A DNA stretch of 36,908 nt from positions 1 through 36,908 of the forward strand of contig JAZSQO010000058.1 in assembly GCA_045538015.1 (NCBI GenBank), given 5' to 3'. Below are positions 22,876 to 29,188 of the stretch, in pieces. The position numbers and the translations under genes were made by a program. The notes beneath the pieces were generated by a model that had not been told where the DNA came from, did not search any database, and saw only the letters and a program-made list of their open reading frames with translations. The DNA is from SIG598 sp045538015. Its GTDB lineage: Bacteria; Bacillota; Clostridia; Oscillospirales; Acutalibacteraceae. How positions within the stretch are numbered: the stretch's first letter is position 1; each line of letters starts with the position of its first letter.

Positions 22876-25368
22876 ATGATGTCCTTTGCGCTCATGCTGT
22901 TTTCATATATCCTGCCGGTCACCTTCGGCCTGCCGGTCAGCGCCGCCGCTGTGGTTCAGCTGGCCGCCGCCATGTGGGCAGTCGCCTTCTGCCCTGAGGC
23001 CGACCGCGCCGCCCGTCTGCCCCGCTCCATGGCGCTGTGGTGCCTGCCGCTGGCGGTGATTCTCCTCAATCTGCGCGGCCTGCCCGGTCAGGTGGCCCTG
23101 AAATATATTCTCTGGTTTATCATAGGCATTGCCTCGATCGCGGTCTCCCTTCGCAAGGGCTCCCTTGAGCGGATATACCGCCTGCTGTTTATTGTCGCGG
23201 GCATTGTTTTTGCCTCGGTCTGCGTGCAGCTTGTTTTCCCCGGGCTGTTCAAGGCGATGATAGAGCCGCTTATCTTCGCCCGGGACACCTATTATTACCA
23301 GTACAACGCCGCCCACGGCATAATCTACGGCATCGCCTGCGACAAGACCGCCTCCACCCTCATAGGGACGCTGTGCGTCGCCGCGGCCTTTTTCTGCGGC
23401 GGAGGCATGGGGCTTCGGCTATGGGTCAGAGGATTGCTGGCGGCTATGGGCGCCTTCCTGTGCGCCATGGCCGGTTCGAGAACCAGCCTTGTGTTTATCC
23501 CGGTCTTTATTTTCGCGGTGTATCTGCTGAGCGCTCCCCGCAAAAGGATGATACGCATAGCCCTGCTGGGCGCCGGAGCCGCCGCCGGATGCGCGGCCGC
23601 CTTTGCCCTTCTGGCGGTGCTTTTCCCCGACATTACCGTTGTGCGGCGCATAACCGACACCCTCTCCGGCCTGCTTTCAGGCGGCGGCCTCGGTTCCGTT
23701 TCCAGCGGCAGAGACCTGCTCTTCGGCGCGGCGATCGAGGGCATAAAGGAAGCGCCTCTGCTGGGGCACGGCTGGTTCAGCTTCAACACTGACCACACCG
23801 GCATCATCGACGAGGGCACCTCTTCCTTTGTGCACAATATCGTACTTCAGCTGCTGTACGACACCGGCATCGTGGGCACTATTCTTTTCCTCTCCCCGCC
23901 GGTGTACTTCTGCTTCCGCACCCTCCGGCTGCTGCGGAGGGCGGGTAATTCCGGTCGTTCTGTCCGGACGGATAGCCTGCTGCTGGGCACCTTTATTCAG
24001 CTGCAGCTGCTGGCCGACTCCATGCTCCATGTGGGTCTGCTCGACCCGGTGATGCTGCAGGTTTATTTCCTCGCTCTGGCGCTGTGCTTCGTGGCCGAAA
24101 GCGAGCTTTGCCCCGAGGCCGAAGAGCGTATGCTGACCCTCAGCCTCGCAAAGCCCGCCTCCTATCTGCGGCAGGGCTGCTTCGCGGTGGGCTCTGTGCT
24201 CACGCTGGCCGCCTCTCTGCTCATCCGCCGGGAGGAAAAGCGCCTTGCCTTCGGCTCATGGATGGGCCGGCTCTACATCGACAATTCAAGATATCTGCTG
24301 GAGCAGGCGCTGGCCATGTACGGCCCGGACTGGCGCTTTGTGTGGGTGGGCGGCGATTCGGTCAAGGCTCAGCTGCCCGACGACCCTCGGATAGTGTGCG
24401 TGAAGAAAAACAGCGTTCCTTCCCTTTTCCATCTGCTCCGGTGTAAATATATGTTCTGCTCTCAGCTTCCTTTTGAGGATCTGAGCGAATTCAACGTCTA
24501 TCGCGGCGCGGTGGTGACCTATCTGCACCACGGCTGCCCGGTCAAGAAATGGGGCGACGACACTCCCGGCAGAAGGGCTCCCAATCCCATCCGCAGAATC
24601 CTCAACCTTTTCACCGGAGCCTCCCGCCGCCTTGATTACTTCACGGCCAGCTCCAAGGCCCACGCCCGAACCAACCTGACCGCGCTGAAATCCTACGGCT
24701 GCACTGCCTCCAACAATCTTCCCGCCGGCACGCCGAGGAACGATATGCTGGTCAGGCTCACTCCGGCTCAGAGCCGCTCCTTCAAGGAGCAATACAGCCG
24801 GCGGCTGGGCTTTTCGCCCGACAAGCGGGTCATACTCTATGTGCCCACCTTCCGGCGGTCGGGCGCGGAAAACCGGTCTCTGATTGCCGGAAGCCCGGAA
24901 GAGACCGCCGCTCTTGCCGTTCTGCTGCGTGAGCTTGACTGCGTGCTTATTGAGAAGGCTCACTTTGCCGGCAGCTTCGGCGACCGGTCGGCGGCGGAGC
25001 ACGGTTCTGAGCTTATTCCCTGCCCCAAGGACGTAAACCTGCAGGAAATGCTCACCTTTGCCGACTGTGTCATCAGCGACTACTCGGGCGCGTTCCTTGA
25101 TTTCTCCCTTCTCGACCGGCCCATAATCCATTATCTCTACGACCACGAATTTTACCGCGACAGCGACTCCGGCCTGTATTACGGCACCGGTGAGTTCGCC
25201 GCCGGCCCCATCGCCGAGGATCACGCTCATCTGCTCAGGGCTGTCAAGCATTGCATGGAGGACAGCGGCCACCAGCGCAGAAAGCGGCTGAGGGTGCGCG
25301 ACAGATTCATGCACTACGAAACCGGCACCGCCTCGCGGCAGATTCTTGAACGGGTGGTCGGCTCCTAA
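22876..25368 (+). CDS. Fusion of O-antigen ligase/Wzy-like membrane domain and TagB/TagF-like CDP-glycerol transferase domain
   Basis: About 830 residues in one uninterrupted frame. Residues about 1-490: ten or more membrane helices with O-antigen ligase/polymerase features (AGSRTSLVFIPVFIF; a large loop with GHGWFSFNTDHTG; then SFVHNIVLQLLYDTGIVG). Residues about 495-830: soluble domain like CDP-glycerol glycerophosphotransferases (FGSWMGRLYIDNSRYLLE, then TYLHHGCPVKKWG, VILYVPTFRRSG, FADCVISDYSGAFLDFSLL, IIHYLYDHEFYRD). Known roles are chain polymerisation or ligation outside the membrane and glycerol-phosphate transfer inside; having both in one chain is unusual. The first ATG is 22876 but has no binding site; a CTG at 22852 sits 8 bases after GGAGG and may be the true start. 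Confidence 0.85.
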   Translation: MMSFALMLFSYILPVTFGLPVSAAAVVQLAAAMWAVAFCPEADRAARLPRSMALWCLPLAVILLNLRGLPGQVALKYILWFIIGIASIAVSLRKGSLERIYRLLFIVAGIVFASVCVQLVFPGLFKAMIEPLIFARDTYYYQYNAAHGIIYGIACDKTASTLIGTLCVAAAFFCGGGMGLRLWVRGLLAAMGAFLCAMAGSRTSLVFIPVFIFAVYLLSAPRKRMIRIALLGAGAAAGCAAAFALLAVLFPDITVVRRITDTLSGLLSGGGLGSVSSGRDLLFGAAIEGIKEAPLLGHGWFSFNTDHTGIIDEGTSSFVHNIVLQLLYDTGIVGTILFLSPPVYFCFRTLRLLRRAGNSGRSVRTDSLLLGTFIQLQLLADSMLHVGLLDPVMLQVYFLALALCFVAESELCPEAEERMLTLSLAKPASYLRQGCFAVGSVLTLAASLLIRREEKRLAFGSWMGRLYIDNSRYLLEQALAMYGPDWRFVWVGGDSVKAQLPDDPRIVCVKKNSVPSLFHLLRCKYMFCSQLPFEDLSEFNVYRGAVVTYLHHGCPVKKWGDDTPGRRAPNPIRRILNLFTGASRRLDYFTASSKAHARTNLTALKSYGCTASNNLPAGTPRNDMLVRLTPAQSRSFKEQYSRRLGFSPDKRVILYVPTFRRSGAENRSLIAGSPEETAALAVLLRELDCVLIEKAHFAGSFGDRSAAEHGSELIPCPKDVNLQEMLTFADCVISDYSGAFLDFSLLDRPIIHYLYDHEFYRDSDSGLYYGTGEFAAGPIAEDHAHLLRAVKHCMEDSGHQRRKRLRVRDRFMHYETGTASRQILERVVGS

Positions 25369-25403
25369 ATCTCAACACAACGCAGCAAGGGCGGTGACCG
25401 CAG

Positions 25404-26843
25404 ATGAAAAGGATCCTCGAAAAATATTCCCGGCTGAGCGTTCAGGCAAAGGCGGCTCTGTGGTTTGCCCTGTGCAGCGTTCTGCAGAAGGGCATAGCCT
25501 TTCTGACGGTGCCGATCTTTACCCGCCTGCTCACCAGTGAGGAATACGGCACCTACAGTCTGTATCTTTCCTGGCTGGGGATACTGACCATCATCACCTC
25601 CCTTTACCTTTACAACGGCGTGCTCAACAACGCCATGGTGCGCTTTGAGGACGACCGGGATCGTTACATCTCCGCCATGCAGGGTCTGACCGTTACCATA
25701 TCGGCGGCGGTGTTTGTGCTCTGGCTGATATTCAGGGAGCGCTGGACGGCCTTTTCCGGCCTTGCCCCGGTGCTGATGGTGCTGATGTTCACGGAGATGA
25801 CCGTCACTCCGGCGCTGAGCTACTGGTCGGGACGACAGCGCTTTGAGTACCGTTACAAGCGCCTTGTGGCTGTCACGCTGGCAAAGTCCCTTGCCAATCC
25901 TCTCCTCGGTCTCGCGGCCGTGAAGCTGTCCTCCGGCGACGGAGCCACCGCCCGTGTGGCGGCGGCAGTGGCTGTTGAGGTGCTGGTCTGCGGCGCGGTG
26001 GCCGTGTATCAGTTTATAAAGGGAAAATGTTTTTTCCACCGGAAATACTGGAAATACGCCCTTTCGCTGGGCGTTCCTCTGCTGCCCCATTACCTTGCCG
26101 GAATGGTTCTCAGTCAGGGCGACCGGATAATGATCGAAAAGCTGGCCGGACGCTCTCCGGTGGCCTTTTACAGCGTGGCCTGCAATGCCGGAATGGCGGT
26201 TCAGGTGCTGACCAACGCCATCGGCGGCGCCTTTACCCCTTGGATATACCAGCGGCTCAAGGCGGGCGACTGCAAGGGCATGGCCAGAAGGATAAACAGC
26301 CTGCTGTTCCTCACCGCCTGCGGGATCTTCGCGCTGATGCTGTGCGGGCCGGAGCTGATGCTGCTCTTCGGCTCGGAGGAATACGCCGGCAGCGAATATG
26401 TCATTCCGCCGGTGGCCGCCAGCGTCTTCTTCATCTTCCTTTACAACATCCTCGCCGTGCCCCAGTTCTATCATCAGAAAACAAAGTATATGCTGTTTTC
26501 TTCCCTCGGCGCGGCGGCGGCGAACATTGCCCTCAATTACATCTTCATCCGCCCCTTCGGCTACGTGGCGGCGGCCTATACCACTCTTGTCTGCTATGTC
26601 CTCTACAGCCTCGGTCATTATTTCGTCAGCGTTTCCATCCTCGAGGCCCACTCCCCCGGCACCTCCGCTCTGATGTTTGACCGGCGGATGATCTTTGCCC
26701 TTTCCGCGACTGTCATTGCCGCCGGAAGTCTGTGCGGTCTGCTTTTCGGCCTGCCGGCAGTGCGCTATATCCTCATCGCCGGGCTGGCTGTGTGCGCTTT
26801 CCTGTTCCGAAGCAAAATAAAAACGCTTGTGCTCGGCTCGTAG
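25404..26843 (+). CDS. Polysaccharide flippase (Wzx/MATE-like)
   Basis: A 479-residue membrane protein of about 12-14 helices in the polysaccharide-biosynthesis branch of the MOP superfamily. N-terminus QKGIAFLTVPIFTRLLTSEEYGTYSLY is the classic Wzx/RfbX opening, and SLGVPLLPHYLAGMVLSQGDRIMI is the conserved mid-protein repeat of the first helices. It would flip the undecaprenyl-linked unit to the outer face for the Wzy-like domain encoded just upstream. It starts 35 bases after the fusion gene. Confidence 0.93.
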   Translation: MKRILEKYSRLSVQAKAALWFALCSVLQKGIAFLTVPIFTRLLTSEEYGTYSLYLSWLGILTIITSLYLYNGVLNNAMVRFEDDRDRYISAMQGLTVTISAAVFVLWLIFRERWTAFSGLAPVLMVLMFTEMTVTPALSYWSGRQRFEYRYKRLVAVTLAKSLANPLLGLAAVKLSSGDGATARVAAAVAVEVLVCGAVAVYQFIKGKCFFHRKYWKYALSLGVPLLPHYLAGMVLSQGDRIMIEKLAGRSPVAFYSVACNAGMAVQVLTNAIGGAFTPWIYQRLKAGDCKGMARRINSLLFLTACGIFALMLCGPELMLLFGSEEYAGSEYVIPPVAASVFFIFLYNILAVPQFYHQKTKYMLFSSLGAAAANIALNYIFIRPFGYVAAAYTTLVCYVLYSLGHYFVSVSILEAHSPGTSALMFDRRMIFALSATVIAAGSLCGLLFGLPAVRYILIAGLAVCAFLFRSKIKTLVLGS

Positions 26844-26870
26844 CCGGAGCGTTTTCAAGGAGCATATCTT

Positions 26871-27596
26871 ATGCTGTACAAATACGAAACACACCTGCAC
26901 TGCTGCCAGTGCAGCTACTGCGCCGGCAGCACCTCCACGGAGCTGGTTCTGGCCTATCAGCGGGCCGGATACGCCGGCTTTGTGCTGACCGACCACTTCA
27001 TATACGGCAACACCTGCGTCGACCGCACCCTCCCGTGGAAGCCGCGCATGGAGCGCTATTACAACGCCTATCTTGAGGCAAAGGAGCTGGGCGACCGGCT
27101 GGATTTCGACGTTATCTTCGGTCTTGAGCACTCCTACGGCGACGGCAAGGAGGTGCTGCTGTACGGCATTGACCTCGGCTTTCTGCTGGACAATCCTGAC
27201 ATTCCCCGGCTCACCCTCGACCAGATAGTGGATAGAGTGCATCGGGCGGGCGGTCTGGTTATTCAGGCTCATCCCTACCGGGAGCGCGGGTACATAGACA
27301 GCCGTGTCCCTCCCCGCGCCGACATCGTCGACGGCATCGAGATATACAACGCCGGAAACAGCCCGGAGGAGAATCTGCCAGCTCTTGAGCTGGCGAGAAA
27401 GGGCGACTACATAATCACCAGCGGCGGCGATGTCCACAGCTCCCGGAGCATAGACATCGGCATGGCGGGCGTGGTGCTCGACAACCGTGTTCACGACGGC
27501 AAAACCTTTGTCCGGGCGCTGAAAGAGAAAAATCACGGACTGCTCGTACAAGGCAGGATCCTTTCCGCGGTGACCGGTGATGACCTATCCATATAA
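26871..27596 (+). CDS. PHP-domain phosphoesterase
   Basis: A 241-residue polymerase-and-histidinol-phosphatase domain protein. Metal-ligand motifs in order: YETHLHC near residues 5-11, LTDHF near 41, VIFGLEHSYG, VIQAHPYRERG and ITSGGDVHSSR. In Gram-positive capsule loci PHP enzymes such as CpsB/YwqE are tyrosine phosphatases; this sequence looks closer to generic PHP/TrpH-type phosphoesterases, so the substrate is open. The region after the first motif is rich in Cys (HCCQCSYCAG), more than the usual single Cys there. AAGGAG precedes the ATG. Last gene of the operon, 27 bases after the flippase. Confidence 0.85.
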   Translation: MLYKYETHLHCCQCSYCAGSTSTELVLAYQRAGYAGFVLTDHFIYGNTCVDRTLPWKPRMERYYNAYLEAKELGDRLDFDVIFGLEHSYGDGKEVLLYGIDLGFLLDNPDIPRLTLDQIVDRVHRAGGLVIQAHPYRERGYIDSRVPPRADIVDGIEIYNAGNSPEENLPALELARKGDYIITSGGDVHSSRSIDIGMAGVVLDNRVHDGKTFVRALKEKNHGLLVQGRILSAVTGDDLSI

Positions 27597-27602
27597 AAAG
27601 CC

Positions 27603-27636
27603 AAGGGATATTGATTCGCGTGAATCAATATCCCTT
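27603..27636. terminator. Perfect 15-base inverted repeat between convergent genes
   Basis: AAGGGATATTGATTC, loop GCGT, GAATCAATATCCCTT, all pairs matched. On the minus strand it is followed by GGC and T5, so it acts as terminator of the membrane gene, whose last codons lie in one arm; it probably also stops transcription from the PHP side. Confidence 0.75.
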
Positions 27637-28701
27637 CAGTGTTTCTTCAATGTAATCGGGCAGAGTGACGCTGCGCTCCCGGCAGGCGTTGAGGTGCTTC
27701 ATTCTCAGCGCCGACTGCTTCTTTTCGCCGCGAATTATCCAGCGGCAGATGAAAAATTCCGTGACCGCCATGAACAGCGCGAAGGCCAGCGCGTCCTGCA
27801 GCGAGCTTTCCATGGCTCGCTCCACCACATCGACAAGGGTCACGACGGCAAGGCCGATCGGCAGAGCCAATATTATTATTTTCCGGCCGAGCTCTTCTTC
27901 CTTCAGCAGCTTGTCGAGGTAAGTCTCCCTTGTGGTCTTGCCTCTCTTTTCCAGCCGCTGAAATCTCTTCTGCCAGCCGGTGAGAAGAATCTTCTCAAGG
28001 TCGCGGTCCTGCAGGTTCTTGTAATAGCTGTCCTGCTCCATCAGCCGGCGTTCGTCGCGCAGGGTGCCGTAGGTTTTGTATCTGTACACAGCCCGCGCGA
28101 TGGTATAAAGCAGAATGTATCCCGCCGAGCCCAGCACGAAGGGCCACATCGGCAGCATGAGGGAAAGACCCTCGGTCAGCTTCATTCCAACGCCGATGAA
28201 CGCGGCGAACATAATGGCCAGAAGCCAGTACCAGCCGCCCACGCCTTTGCCGCTTTTGCCCCGGGCAAAAAGGGGCGCGAGGACGACCTCGCTGACGATA
28301 TACATAAGCGCCGCCGCGGCGATGCCCACTCCAACGCCGGAATAGTCGGCCTTTGCCGCGAAGAATCCGGCCTCACCCGTGCCGCCGGCAAGCAGCGCGA
28401 TGGTTTCCAGCACCAGCACGAACCACGCCACCCGGTAAAGGCTGGCCGGGATGGTGCTCAGCCGGTCGGCTATGGTGAAGTCGGCAAAGTATTCCCGGCA
28501 GAAGCCGTTTATGTCCTTGCCCACCAGCTTCCGCGCCGGCTTTTCTTCACTCTGGGCGGTGAGCAGAAGGTCATAGAGGTCGCACAGCTTTTCCTCCGCC
28601 GCCTGAGCGGAAATATTCTTAAGCGAGGCGTACAGCACCGCCTTGGAAAAGACCTCCCGGTATTCGCCCTTCAGCTGAGTTTCCATTACATTGTAATCCA
28701 T
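27625..28701 (-). CDS. Multi-pass membrane protein linked to PadR (DUF1048-like N-terminus)
   Basis: A 358-residue protein. Residues 1-75 are soluble and helical and end in LVGKDINGFCREYFADF, resembling the DUF1048 domain that often accompanies PadR regulators. About six membrane helices follow (for example GVGVGIAAAALMYIVSEVVL, WYWLLAIMFAAFIGVG and IIILALPIGLAVVTLVDVV), with a long charged cytosolic segment around residues 215-265. Its gene starts two bases after padR ends, so the two are one transcript. The function is unknown; in similar pairs the regulator controls membrane genes responding to stress or envelope-active compounds. Confidence 0.75.
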   Translation of the reverse strand: MDYNVMETQLKGEYREVFSKAVLYASLKNISAQAAEEKLCDLYDLLLTAQSEEKPARKLVGKDINGFCREYFADFTIADRLSTIPASLYRVAWFVLVLETIALLAGGTGEAGFFAAKADYSGVGVGIAAAALMYIVSEVVLAPLFARGKSGKGVGGWYWLLAIMFAAFIGVGMKLTEGLSLMLPMWPFVLGSAGYILLYTIARAVYRYKTYGTLRDERRLMEQDSYYKNLQDRDLEKILLTGWQKRFQRLEKRGKTTRETYLDKLLKEEELGRKIIILALPIGLAVVTLVDVVERAMESSLQDALAFALFMAVTEFFICRWIIRGEKKQSALRMKHLNACRERSVTLPDYIEETLKGY

Positions 28702-28703
28702 TT

Positions 28704-29030
28704 TTACTCTTCCTCCTCAAACAGAATGCCCCACGCGCTCCTCGTCACCCGGCTGTAGCTTTCTCTGAAGGCCTCAAGGCGGGCGATGCCCTCCGGGGTG
28801 ATGGAGTAATACTTTCTTATGGGGCCAAGGGGCGATTTGGCCTTGCGGCAGGCAATACAGCCGCTTTTGTCCAGACGGGTGATTATCGGGTAGAGGGTGC
28901 CCTCACCCACATCCTCAAAGCCGGCCTCCTCCAGCCGACCGAGTATCTCATATCCGTAGGTCTCGCCTCGGGCGATAACCCCCAGCACACAGCCCTCCAG
29001 CACGCCCTTGAGCAGCTGACTGTCGTCCAC
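28704..29030 (-). CDS. PadR family transcriptional regulator
   Basis: A 108-residue winged-helix repressor. It has LLKGVLEGCVLGVIARGETYGYEI, then GEGTLYPIITRLDKSGCI and IRKYYSITPEGIARLEAF, the canonical PadR N-terminal domain, followed by a short C-terminal dimerisation helix. The start is GTG at 29030, preceded by AAGGAGG at ideal spacing; the frame extends upstream through the promoter only by chance. Two matching inverted repeats overlap the promoter and the start of the transcript, indicating autorepression of this two-gene operon. Confidence 0.92.
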   Translation of the reverse strand: MDDSQLLKGVLEGCVLGVIARGETYGYEILGRLEEAGFEDVGEGTLYPIITRLDKSGCIACRKAKSPLGPIRKYYSITPEGIARLEAFRESYSRVTRSAWGILFEEEE

Positions 29031-29046
29031 GGCTTTCCCCTCCTTG

Positions 29047-29067
29047 CTACTTTGTTTTACCAAGTAC
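29047..29067. promoter_or_regulatory. PadR operator 1
   Basis: CTACTT - 9 bases - AAGTAC, located just downstream of the predicted transcription start. Same geometry as operator 2, centres 42 bases apart (four helical turns). A second symmetry, ACCAAG-TAC-CTTGGT, overlaps its right half. Confidence 0.65.
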
Positions 29068-29076
29068 CTTGGTGAT

Positions 29077-29105
29077 AATATAGCACAGCTACTTTGCATT
29101 GTCAA
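29077..29105 (-). promoter_or_regulatory. Promoter of the padR operon
   Basis: Minus strand TTGACA (29100-29105), 17-base spacer, TATATT (29077-29082). Confidence 0.85.
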
Positions 29106-29109
29106 GTAG
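29089..29109. promoter_or_regulatory. PadR operator 2
   Basis: CTACTT - 9 bases - AAGTAG, a perfect 6-9-6 inverted repeat covering the -35 box and part of the spacer of the padR promoter. Confidence 0.7.
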
Positions 29110-29115
29110 TAAATC

Positions 29116-29163
29116 AAAGCCTTCGCCCGCCGGCATGGCAAAACCGACGGGCGAAGGCTTTTG
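29116..29163. terminator. Terminator of the sigma/beta-propeller operon
   Basis: Fourteen-pair stem AAAGCCTTCGCCCG / CGGGCGAAGGCTTT, extended by CGG/CCG past one mismatch. T-rich on both sides (weaker on the minus side). It separates the operon from the padR promoter. Confidence 0.8.
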
Positions 29164-29188
29164 TATTGAGATAAGAAGGGAGATGTTA

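Noticed and set aside
26819..26855. Imperfect stem at the end of the flippase gene considered as a terminator
   Set aside because: The stem is interrupted and the T-run is only four bases; the PHP gene has a good binding site 27 bases on and no own promoter, so read-through is more likely.
25365..27551. Minus-strand open frame of 728 codons opposite the flippase and PHP genes
   Set aside because: Both plus-strand genes have clear family motifs and binding sites; the antisense product has none.
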